Origin: Periconia sp. R9002
Taxonomy: Eukaryota > Ascomycota > Dothideomycetes > Pleosporales > Periconiaceae
Assembly: GCA_023627715.1 (NCBI GenBank)
Contig: JAMAHW010000001.1
Coordinates: forward strand, 248,001-312,000
DNA: 64,000 nucleotides
Direction: 5' to 3'
The first letter of the stretch is position 1. Each line of letters opens with the position of its first letter. Of this stretch, positions 54,903-64,000 are shown piece by piece. The translations under genes and the position numbers were made by a program. Below the pieces are notes generated by a model that saw only the letters and a list, made by a program, of their open reading frames with translations, did no database searches and had not been told where the DNA came from.

Positions 54903-57167
54903 ATGACTAGGGTTCAACATGGCCGAGCGCCTTCGCGCGATCGCCAGCGGTCTGTTCGCAAGAAAAAAGATTTCAAAATCGTGCTTGAAGCAGTCACTGA
55001 GCGGAAGCGTAAACTACATACAGTCGTTAGTTGTGCCTCGACCATAGTCCATTAGTCAATACTGACATGTCTTCAGGCTACTTATATAGATCGACCACCA
55101 AAGGACTACGGATTTGTACCTGTAGGCTTTGGCGAGTTCACCGATTGGTGCAAGGAACAATGTCGCCAGCGGGGAAGAGACGTGCATATAGTATCTGTAC
55201 GCTGATAACTTCGTCTTGTATTCATTCTGATCCTAATGCAATCCAGGCGGCGCCTCATAACAGGAGTCACGCTGATCCCAACAAATTATCGTCCCACGTC
55301 CACCGTATAGGATACCACTTCCCGCTAGACGTCATTGAGCCTGCCTGCCAGTTACTCCACTACAAGTTTTCCCAAGAGCGTGGTCTCGAAAAACTGCCTG
55401 ACGCGCCTCTCTACGGAGATGCCTATTTTGAGCGCCGTTTTGCGGATTACTATGAACGAACACGGAACTCTCTCCACGGGAAACCAACTGAAATACGCGA
55501 GGATAAGGATTATATTCGTGGCGCGATTCGCGAGATGTTCCCTAAGATTCCAGATGCCGATCTTGAATCCATTGTCAATCACGCGTTCGAATCAGGAACG
55601 AATCGAGTTGGCAATGCAAAGGAGCTGACGCTTGCTCGTCGGGTGCAGCTCGCCGTTCTTGCGCACATTCGCCATCAATATACAGAGTACGACAACCTAC
55701 TCGGAAGGGGAAGGGGGTCTTGGGCTCTGGCTCGGAAGGCTGTTGAACAAACCTCGGTAGCTAAGTTGATCGAGTGGAGAGACGAGCAAGGTGGCACAAC
55801 GGAAGAGCTCGAGGAGGTCTTCCGAGAAATTATCGTCATAGACGATGATGAAGACGGCAACTCTAGCGACGACAGCCAGTCACAAGACCCAGACGTAGAC
55901 GAGCGGGAAGTCAGTATGGAAGTTGTTTCCAGTCTCGCAACCGCACGCGACCTTCAACCTACGTCGGTGGAGCATTCGCAAGGACCTACGCCTTACCCGT
56001 ACAGACGTACTAGAAGGACGATATACCTTCCTCAGCGTCCTGCTGCTCCTTATCCTGGCGCAAGCGGTTCATCTGCTATTTACCATACTCCACAGCGTTC
56101 TCGAAACAGCAACCACATCGCTACCCGGCCCGCCCCTCCATATCTTGAATCACGAAGATTGATTCACCCACGGCCTCTAGAACCGTAAGCAACATACACC
56201 TAGCAAATGGAGTTTACAGTGCTGATCTACATAGGATAACAAGGGAGTCCGTAAGAGTCCCGCGCCCATTGGGAATGCGCGGCTCTGACGGGCAGCTATA
56301 TACCGTGAGTTGACAGATGGCTATAATTGAGCCGTCGTTAAGGTATCCCCTCCCCTCGTCAATGGAAGCTAATTTTCACAGCTGCAACCGATTGAACGTC
56401 GAAACGATGTTCGATCTGGATATGTCGAACCGCCGCTTCTCAGCCCATATAGATCGCGACCTAGTTCGCCTTCTCACCAAACCCTCGAACCATTGAGAAG
56501 TCGTCCCGTTCACAGTGGTCGACCAATGCTAATGCCTGCGTCTCGACGTGCGTCAGACCAAGATGTAGTTTTGCCGTCGGTTGAACAGGATTCTGCGCGG
56601 GCTCCTTCTCCTCGACATTCACTAGATTTATCTCGCTATTCCGGCCTCGACCGCACTAAGCGAAAGAGTCTCCCTGGTCCCTCGACTCTGTATACGTATG
56701 ACGCGGAACCGCACTTGAAGCGACAAAGGCCCACAGAGGATGAGCGGAGACATGTCGGGCATGTGATTGATCAGAGCAATGCTTCTCGTCGCTCCATGTT
56801 TGGTTCTGTAACTGCTAACCCTCGATCCCTTCCTCAACGGGAAGTAATTGAGCTAACATCATCAAGCCCAATCAGATCGCCTTATATGGGTGGTGAGGGC
56901 GTGCCCTATAGAATGTTGCCTCCGCAAACAGCAAGTGGATCTTACGATCGGTACATTTCAGTACCTCGCACCTCTTTCCCACGTGAACCACGGGATGTGC
57001 ATTATGAAACTGCCAGGGATCACCTCGCACCTGTCTTTGAAATGGTGCGTAGTGGACGCCGCCCTGAATCTGTTCGACATGCAGCGTTGGAAGCTCCCCG
57101 TTACCAAGACGGAGGCGAACAGCGCTTACGGAACAGTTCTGTATATGAAACCTATCGGAAGCTGTGA
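54903..57167 (+). CDS. DUF2293-domain protein, 678 aa
   Basis: Five exons, 54903-55025, 55077-55196, 55247-56184, 56235-56304 and 56382-57167, join in frame to 678 aa. The N-terminus is basic (SVRKKKDFKIVLEAVTERKR) and then GYHFPLDVIEPACQLLHY. At about 165-250 lies the DUF2293 core: YIRGAIREMFPKIPDADLES, then RVQLAVLAHIRHQYTEYD and a WALARKAVEQT helix. This domain is common in filamentous fungi and has no known function. After residue 270 the protein is acidic, then disordered and rich in Arg, Ser and Pro, with RRTRRTIYLPQRP and LKRQRPTEDERRH. Basic, charged and disordered parts suggest a nuclear protein. The exon 1 donor could be GTTAGT (used) or GTCGTT three bases earlier, both in frame. 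Confidence 0.8.
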
Positions 57168-58160
57168 ACATACTACGGCATCATGACTGAACGAGCGATG
57201 TCATTCAAGCATTGCATTGGTGTTTAAGGATGGATTTCCGGATGATACCCTATTCCCTTTACTTTTTCCTTAATGTCTCTTTGCTGCATTTCTTGTTTGA
57301 GAATCATGCTGCATTACGGGAGATATATATATTCTGATGGGTTAGCATGGCATAAGTCGGCCTGTGAATCAAGTGTGTAGACTTGATTCACAGGCGAAGG
57401 ATTTAACTGGGTTGGTGTCTGTCCGAGAGATGGATAGACGGTGGAAATAGTAAATATGGTAGCATGCAATGCAACCCGAGTCCTGTATCATGTTGTCTGG
57501 CTTGTGTGAATTCTTGAAATAGGTTGTGACTAGTCAACTACCTGACAATCTTAGATGACACTATCGCGTTGTTAGTCTCTATGGTTAGACAGAACAAATT
57601 CACGACGGTGTTTCTGTAGTTGGCCAGGAGGTCCCTGATTGCGCGCAGAATAATCGTCATTGATGTGTGGATCGGCACTAGCTGGATCTTGGCTGCGCGC
57701 CTGGGCATTGTTCCCCTGGCCAACGCGCGCGAAGCTTGCTTTTGTACAGTGGAACGAACATGTAAGCAGGGAATGCGACCACCAAGTCAGTCCACCGGCA
57801 CGTTTCCCTGCTGGCGTCGTTCATTGATCATCTTCCATCCCTTATTGTTTCTCACACTCGTCCCTCATTCTGTATTCTGCCTGATTTTTCCTTGGATTAA
57901 TAGGACGCGACTTAGTCCATCATTTCCTTCAGTCTAAACGTCCGAGACCATAGTCGGAGCGCATTGACAGTGCCTCGCAACACAGCTCGGGGTCCGTAGT
58001 GGATGCGCGCATTAGCAGAGTCGTTGCTAACTCGACGCAGTACATCTTATTTTTCTACGCGCCGCAATCCGCCTCTGACTCTTCTTCCGCTGTACTGTAT
58101 TATCATCAATCAACCTCGACCTCGTTTCCTCGCCGTACAAAATAACCTACGGTCGGCGAT
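57168..58160. other. intergenic with a 13-bp hairpin
   Basis: About 1 kb. It holds the 57361-57394 hairpin and the leader of the PhoD-like gene. No gene is seen. Confidence 0.45.
57361..57394. repeat. 13-bp perfect inverted repeat
   Basis: CCTGTGAATCAAG and CTTGATTCACAGG flank an 8-nt loop, about 195 bp after the DUF2293 stop codon. It could fold in the 3' UTR of that gene. Confidence 0.7.
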
Positions 58161-60344
58161 ATGGCGGAACATTTCGTAGAAACCCGTACCGATCCCAGCG
58201 GGGTTGAAGGAGTTGGAAATGGCCCTCAAGTTATCAGCACCTCCCCAGCACTCGAATGCCTCGTGGGTCCTCTCCTCAACTATAGGCATATGGAGGGTGG
58301 ACAGTGGCATGGCAGTGTTCTCATTGTCACCACCCCTGGCCAACAGGATCCGAAGCTCACATTGACCTTCGCTGGCGCGGTTGGTGTTTCTCAGGAGAAG
58401 GCTGCCGCAGATATTGGCGCGCGTACTATTGGGGCCGAGAAACTATACGAAGATACTGAGAAGGGCTTCTGGCGCTTCAAGCTTGATGTACCCTTCCAAT
58501 CCTTTGAGTCACGGTGGCAATACGAGATTCAAGGAATGACTTATGTGGACAGCTCCAAGAAAAACAGACTACAGCATTTCGTTGTTCCGTCAGCTACGCA
58601 ATCCATGCGCATTCTCTTTCACTCGTGCAACGGGTTCAGTGTCGGTACTGATGTGGATGCGTGGTCTGGGCCAGCGCTCTGGAATGACGTGCTGCGCATG
58701 CACGATCAGAAGCCCTTCCACGTTATGCTTGGTGGAGGTGATCAGATCTATAATGATGGTGTGCGTGTTGATGGTCCTCTCAGACCATGGACGGATATCG
58801 GAAATCCCCATAAGCGCCGCGAATATCCGTTCGGTCGAAAGATGCGTGACGAATGCGATCAATACTACTTCAACAACTATGTGAGGTGGTATGGTCAGGC
58901 TCCGTTCTCGGATGCTAATGGCCAGATTGCCCAAGTCAACATCTGGGACGATCATGATATTATCGATGGATTTGGCTCCTACACCGACCGCTTCATGAAG
59001 TGCGCTGTTTTTCGGGGAATTGGTGGTGTTGCGCACAAGTATTACCTCCTTTTTCAGCACCATCAGGCACCGCCCAAAAGCACCTTCACCACGGATGCGC
59101 CAGCGACTACATCGGCTGGCCCGGACGGTACTGAGGCCGACCCGGAGCAGCTTAAGTCAGCTTTTGTCAAGACGGATGACCTGGAAGATCCTTCATTTAT
59201 AGTTGGGAAGAAACCTGGCCCGTATGTTGAAGAGCATAGTCGCAGCATTTACTGTCAGCTTGGTGCTCGAATTGCCTTTTGTGGAATCGACGCGAGGACC
59301 GAGCGTACCCGCCATCAGATCAATTACCCAGAAACGTATCAACTCATTTTCGATCGTTTGAACAAAGAGTTCGCTGCGAATCCGGATTTGAAGCACTTGG
59401 TGCTGTTGTTGGGTGTACCCATTGCGTACCCGCGCCTCCAATGGCTGGAGAATATCTTGTCTTCTCCGCTTATTGGACCTATCAAATTCTTGAACAAGCG
59501 ATTTGGATTTGCGGGCGGTCTGTTCAACAAATTCGATGGAAAAGCTGATCTTTTGGATGATTTGGATGACCACTACACAGCGCATCAGCATAAGGAGGAG
59601 CGCCGCGAACTCATCCATCAACTTCAAAAATTTTCCCAGCAGCACTCAGTGCGTGTCACCATTCTTGGAGGGGACGTCCATCTTGGAGCAATTGGTCGTT
59701 TCTATTCGAATCCCAAGCTTGGGATCCCAGCGGAGAAGGACCACCGTTACATGCCCAACGTCATCAGCTCGGCCATCACGAACAAACCCCCACCACAGGC
59801 AGTCGCAAACTTGCTCGCTAAGAGGAACAAGATTCATCATCTAGATCATGACACCGATGAGACGTTGCTTGAAATTTTCAATCGCGATCCAAGCACCAAC
59901 GGCAAGGTGAATGGGGCTGCCAATGGTACCACGAACGGTTCAACCAATGTCGAGATGAAGAAGAAAACATCCGATGCCAACCACGCAACCATGCCTTCGC
60001 GCAACTACGCCATCATTTGCGAGTCTCACGATAACGCCACCCCTACAGCCTCGGCCGAACCTCCTGCTCCTGCTGAGGCGCCCACAGCTACTAACGGTGA
60101 TGTGGCGCCGCCAGCGCAAACTTCCTCTCCCCCGGATCCGAAAGGCAATACCAGAAAGCCGATTCATATTGGTGAACAGGGCGCCGGTACGGATCACCCG
60201 GCTGCCTCGGGCTTACGGGCCACCGGACTGTGCGGGCTCCACGGTCTGGACGTTACTCTAAGAGTCGAGATCAGTCCTTCAGATCGTGAAGGACACACGG
60301 ATGGGTACGGTTTCAGTATTCCGGCCCTGGAGAAAGCTGCTTAA
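58161..60344 (+). CDS. PhoD-like metallophosphatase, 727 aa
   Basis: An intronless frame encodes 727 aa of the fungal PhoD-like phosphatase group, related to bacterial alkaline phosphatase D. Metal-binding landmarks are GGGDQIYNDG at about 193-202, IWDDHDIIDGFGSY at about 264-277 and GGDVHLGAIGRF at about 511-522. FHSCNGF at about 152 and YCQLGARIAFCGIDART at about 362-378 support the family. There is no signal peptide, so it is probably cytosolic. Residues about 580-680 are an Asn/Thr/Pro-rich disordered insert with repeated NGK/NGT/NGS phrases. The conserved C-terminal part is GLHGLDVTLRVE and YGFSIPALEK. The natural substrate is unknown. It is followed in tandem by the LAT permease gene. 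Confidence 0.88.
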   Translation: MAEHFVETRTDPSGVEGVGNGPQVISTSPALECLVGPLLNYRHMEGGQWHGSVLIVTTPGQQDPKLTLTFAGAVGVSQEKAAADIGARTIGAEKLYEDTEKGFWRFKLDVPFQSFESRWQYEIQGMTYVDSSKKNRLQHFVVPSATQSMRILFHSCNGFSVGTDVDAWSGPALWNDVLRMHDQKPFHVMLGGGDQIYNDGVRVDGPLRPWTDIGNPHKRREYPFGRKMRDECDQYYFNNYVRWYGQAPFSDANGQIAQVNIWDDHDIIDGFGSYTDRFMKCAVFRGIGGVAHKYYLLFQHHQAPPKSTFTTDAPATTSAGPDGTEADPEQLKSAFVKTDDLEDPSFIVGKKPGPYVEEHSRSIYCQLGARIAFCGIDARTERTRHQINYPETYQLIFDRLNKEFAANPDLKHLVLLLGVPIAYPRLQWLENILSSPLIGPIKFLNKRFGFAGGLFNKFDGKADLLDDLDDHYTAHQHKEERRELIHQLQKFSQQHSVRVTILGGDVHLGAIGRFYSNPKLGIPAEKDHRYMPNVISSAITNKPPPQAVANLLAKRNKIHHLDHDTDETLLEIFNRDPSTNGKVNGAANGTTNGSTNVEMKKKTSDANHATMPSRNYAIICESHDNATPTASAEPPAPAEAPTATNGDVAPPAQTSSPPDPKGNTRKPIHIGEQGAGTDHPAASGLRATGLCGLHGLDVTLRVEISPSDREGHTDGYGFSIPALEKAA

Positions 60345-60819
60345 CCTTTGCCCTGGTCATTGTGGAGCTTGCTTGCATCGCAGACGATGTTGATCTGGAT
60401 ACTTATCTCTTTTCCTTTTTATTTGTTCTTTTCCTGTGTTATACCCTATGAGCCTGCTTCGCAGACTCCATAATTATCTGCAGTTATTAGCAGTTGTGTT
60501 TCGTGTTGCCGTGTGCACATATGCAGGTACCTAATGTATACATATGTTACTAAGACCAATGGAGATATTCAGATTAGAAAGAATCGTTGAAAATTACAAT
60601 TTGTCGTAACTTGGGCGCATGTGAACGATCATTGCATTGGTGATTGATTATTCCAATTTGTGCAAATGTTTAACTTTCAACCCCTACTCACCTGACCGTC
60701 CCCCTAGTCACGCAATCCGCTAGTCCATCGACTAATCTACCATCAACCTCACAGCTCGCAACTAACCCTCAGACATCCGATCTCAACCTCACTCACGCCC
60801 TTTCGGCTCGACCATCAAC
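60345..60819. other. tandem intergenic, 475 bp
   Basis: The 3' UTR of the phosphatase gene and promoter/leader of the permease gene. The final 120 bases are C/T-rich, as usual for fungal leaders. Confidence 0.4.
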
Positions 60820-62566
60820 ATGGCCTCATCGGAAACGACTCCCCTTCTTCCTGACTCCCCTTCGGAACCTGCGTTCACCGCTCAAGAGGAAACCACCCAA
60901 TCCTCATCTCGTCACGGGACTTTTGCACGGCAACTCGGTGCACTCGATGGCTTCGCGCTTCTCATCAGCATCGTTATCGGCTCGGGTGTGTTCTCCTCTC
61001 CAGGACCCGTAGATGCAAATGTTCCATCCCCTGGAGCAGCATTGCTGGTCTGGTTGGTAGGCGGGATCCTCGCATGGAGTGGCGCCTTGACATTTGCCGA
61101 ATTGGGTACTGCCTTCCCCGGTGAGGGAGGCATCCAACCCTATCTCACGTACATGTACAGCGAATTTGTCGGCTATCTGGCCGCATGGTCATGGATCGTG
61201 GCCACCATGCCCGCGACGCTGGCAATTTTGTCTATCGTGTTTGTTGAGTCGATATATTCGGCCCTTGGGGTTAATGAGCCTGAACCACCCATCACGCATA
61301 AGTTGCTGTCCCTTTTAGTGCTGGTAGTTGTGACTGTGGCCAACAGTATCAGTACGAAGACGAGTACGAGGTTGAGTGGGTTGTTCGTTGCGGTCAAGTT
61401 CTTGACAATTGCGCTGTTGATCATTGCTGGATTGGTGGTAGTGAGTGTTTGGCTTGGAAGTGGAAGGAGTAAAGATTTGGGGGGTGAAGATTGGCATGAA
61501 AGAGGCTGGTTCAATCCAAGGAATACGACGTTGCCTGATGGAAGTTCGTTCGACTGGGAGGGCGTCACCGCTTGGGAGAGTTTGGGATACTTTTCCGCGG
61601 CTCTGTATGGTGCACTTTGGGGATACAGCGGCTGGGATAAGGGGAGTTGGCACCAACCATCCTGATTTCTTGGTTCTTCTTGAAACCAGAAGATGTTACA
61701 GATACATGAAGAAGTATGCTAATTCAACGAACAGGCAAATTACGTCGCTGCTGAACTCCGCGATCCACGCAAGCAACTGCCCCTGTCTATCAACACAGCT
61801 ATTCCTACGATTATTGCGTGCTATATCGCGGCTAACGCTGTCTACTACGTACTATTGCCTTGGAACGTTGTTTCAACCACTGATGCTGCAGCTGTTGTAA
61901 GTTTTGTCTTCGCTGACACTTATGCCATCATGATACTAAACGCGAGTAAAATAGACTGCAATCTTTCACTTCATCGGTAGAGTTCCAGCCTACATTGCCA
62001 CATTTCTTATCTGTCTTGTGATTCTCGGCTCGGTCCTCGGAAATTCATTTGTCGCTGGCCGAATGACAGTAGCAGCTGCTAACAAGCGTTGGATCCCATC
62101 GATCTTCGCCACCGTAGGCCAGATTGGAACCTACAAAGTTTCGTCACTTTCTACCAAACCACCCTCATCGTCAGCCTCAAACGAGACTGCTGTAACGGAC
62201 GATTCCACTTCACCTGGCGGTCAATCCCCCATCAATGCTCTCCTGCTCAGCACGATTCTCTCCGCTGTATACATCCTCCTTGGCAATATGCGTATTCTAC
62301 TCACGCTCAATGGCCTTGCTGAGTACGCTTTCTTCTTCCTTACGGTACTGGGCGCCATCTTACTGCGTTGGAAGCAGCCCGGTCTCGAGAGGCCGGTCAA
62401 GCCGTTCATCGCTATACCTGTAGTGTTTGCCGTCATAAGTGGGTTTGTAGTAGTCAGAGGTGCCGTGTTTGCACCTGTGCAGGCCGGCATCTTGGTCGGT
62501 ATTTGGGCTGTTGGCGGACTGTGGTATATTTCCAGAGGGAGAGTAAGGAGCTGGTTCCGTCGATAG
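60820..62566 (+). CDS. LAT-family amino-acid permease with abnormal splice donor
   Basis: Exons 60820-61641, 61735-61896 and 61955-62566 would give a 531-aa L-type (APC superfamily) amino-acid transporter. Landmarks are the first membrane segment with the APC GSGVFSSPG motif, GGILAWSGALTFAELG, GALWGYSGWDK, then NYVAAELRDPRKQLPLSINT and FLICLVILGSVLGNSF. About 12 membrane helices are expected, and a Ser/Thr insert (PPSSSASNETAVTDDST) breaks a cytoplasmic loop. Intron 1 has a proper branch (TGCTAAT) and acceptor but begins GGGAGT instead of GTGAGT. Without splicing, translation stops at 61663-61665 after about 281 residues. It is therefore either a GG-AG intron, a recent null allele or a sequencing error. 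The downstream exons look intact. Confidence 0.8.
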
Positions 62567-63939
62567 ATTTGCGATTAGAAGCAAAAGTAACGGTCCTCGA
62601 TGTTCATGGGTGGCTGAAATTTCGATGATGTTTAGTGGGTCTAATGATGGTATGTGGTTTTGGTTCCATTACTATACATTCTTAATCCGAAAGGGGCAAC
62701 ATAAAGAAACCTTGGAGGCAAGCCGGATTTATAGACAAAGTTGAGCGTATACCAATCAATATCTATCCACTTTGATAAACCGCAACAGAGTGAGCACGAT
62801 ACCTCGACCAGGGAATAATCGTTTGTGCACAAGGAAAACGCCCTACCCGCACCGCCCACCTGAAAGGTTCACTGACTCGTGAAATTATAAGATTTTCCGT
62901 CACACTATCTCTGTATTCACATCAGTGATCCCATTGCCTGGGAGAAGGGTTCTATCAAGTTCTTTGGGGGAGGATTTGTGGGCGGAGCAGCATTTCACCG
63001 GTCATTACTTCGCTGAGAAGCGAGATGTCGATACCTAAGCGCTGAGCACGGTTGGTGTCGACTGTACAGTAGTATATTAGAACCAGCTAGCTTGGGGGCG
63101 CAAATGTTAGTCCATGTCGCTTTCTTGTGACTAGTTTGCTAGTGTAATATTAGAAATCTACAAACGATTTGTTGTTTGCCCACCGAACATTGTCTGAAGA
63201 GAAGGAACGGAAGGATCCGAGAAGGCTGTTGCCTCTGGATAGTTGGTTCAAACTGATGCCCGTATACCGTATACTGTTGAAAATCCGCCTAGCTAACTGT
63301 CACCGCAACATCTCGTTATTTCCTGAGCCACGTTTCATAATTTCAAGGGCTGATTCAGTTATGCTTTTTTAAGAGCCGCAGCGGCTGAGAAGAAACTAGC
63401 GCGCCCCGCTTACGGGGCGTTTGCTTACGGGGCGTAATTCCCATGTCCATTTCATATGTGACCCAGAACCATTAACCTCAAGTTCAGCCACAATCACCCA
63501 CCAATCCCGGCTACATAGGCTACAATTCGCGAACCGAAGACAGCAGACTATACTCGATAGCTGTAGTACATTTCCGGATTCGAACAAAGGAGCTTTTTCC
63601 TAGTTCCGGGCGAAATTGGCATGAACGTGAATGGACCCATTGGAGTGCTAGGCGTCGAACTGGACTTCGCTGGCGGGCCAAAGCACAAGGCATTAACATT
63701 GGTCCCCGAGCCTTCGGTATCGGAAGATGTTGGGTTAACAGTAAAGAGACCCAGGGGGATGATGGCATAATGCATTACCGTGAAGCGCTGCAGAAGTTTT
63801 TGGGTTGCAATATAAGACTGCATATGCCGTGTCGCCCGACAACGCCTGCTTTTGCCTGGTGGTTTTCTGATCAGTTATTCCCTCCTGCCTGTCTTTACCT
63901 GCACTCTGGTTCCTGGGTCGGATACGATACCTAACCATC
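62567..63939. other. intergenic right flank
   Basis: No confident gene. At 63402-63435 a short hairpin and a 13-bp direct repeat occur. The many short open frames from 63100 to 63950 show no family features. Confidence 0.45.
63402..63435. repeat. GC-rich hairpin and 13-bp direct repeat
   Basis: CGCCCCG (63402-63408) pairs with CGGGGCG (63413-63419) across a CTTA loop. GCTTACGGGGCGT occurs twice, at 63408-63420 and 63423-63435. It resembles the end of a degraded element, but no partner end was found. Confidence 0.5.
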
Positions 63940-64000
63940 ATGCTCGCCCCCACACTCATTAACCTCGCGCTCATAACGCTCTCTTCAATACAACCAGGCA
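63940..64000 (+). CDS. possible secreted protein, 5' fragment
   Basis: The window ends inside a frame reading MLAPTLINLALITLSSIQPG. The hydrophobic core after a short N-terminus resembles a signal peptide, and the context before the ATG (CCATCATG) is acceptable. Only 20 codons are visible, so neither the start nor the identity can be confirmed. Confidence 0.3.
   Translation, partial: MLAPTLINLALITLSSIQPG

Noticed and set aside
1..64000. CRISPR arrays, insertion sequences, prophage, rRNA, secondary-metabolite cluster
   Set aside because: No array-like repeats, integrase, rRNA segments, or polyketide/peptide synthase domains are visible. The sequence is fungal nuclear.

Overview
The window looks like a piece of a filamentous ascomycete (Pezizomycotina) nuclear chromosome. 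The introns are short, mostly 50-180 nt, with GTANGT-type donors, CTAAC-like branch points 10-20 nt before the acceptor, and CT-rich leaders. The gene set (Dicer-like 1, Svf1, Hal4-type kinase, DUF2293, DUF1763, a divergent histone H4 variant) points the same way. A Dothideomycete such as a member of the Pleosporales is my best guess, but that is inference. No bacterial, plasmid, CRISPR or viral content is visible. All gene models below were built by hand from splice sites, phase and family resemblance.

Layout. 1-3.7 kb: one orphan low-complexity gene. 3.7-9.7 kb: an RNA-processing and V-ATPase block with a U1A/U2B''-like two-RRM protein, V-ATPase subunit D (minus) and splicing factor Syf1 (plus), the last two sharing a divergent promoter. 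12-15 kb: a small conserved gene followed by an accessory patch with a 166-bp TA-flanked MITE and two orphan minus-strand reading frames. 15.7-22.6 kb: a large intronless Dicer-like 1 gene, divergent from tap42. 24-25 kb: a GDSL/SGNH esterase of the IAH1 type. 27.7-31 kb: tsc1 (hamartin). 34-39 kb, all minus: a helical mitochondrial protein, a divergent histone H4 variant and Svf1. 40.5-43 kb: a Hal4/Sat4-type kinase. 46.9-48.3 kb: a membrane GNAT acetyltransferase with an unusual upstream coding exon. 50.8-57.2 kb: a compact run of small genes (Mzt1, an orphan, Jlp2/CCDC25, a LYR protein) and a DUF2293 gene. 58.2-62.6 kb: a PhoD-like phosphatase and an LAT-family amino-acid permease. A possible secreted protein starts at the right edge. 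Between these lie long gene-free, microsatellite-rich deserts (31.0-34.0, 43.0-46.9 and 48.3-50.8 kb).

How the genes relate. Most are housekeeping genes with no operon-like logic. Two TOR-pathway regulators (Tap42, Tsc1) lie 5 kb apart, and two splicing factors sit at the left. The most notable observations are: the divergent H4 variant; three micro-exons of 7, 11 and 10 nt, each completing a conserved motif or block (RNP2 of an RRM, the V-ATPase D core, SGNH block II); an apparently broken splice donor in the LAT permease; and a MITE whose terminal inverted repeat supplies the stop codon of an orphan gene. I found no convincing novel multi-gene system.
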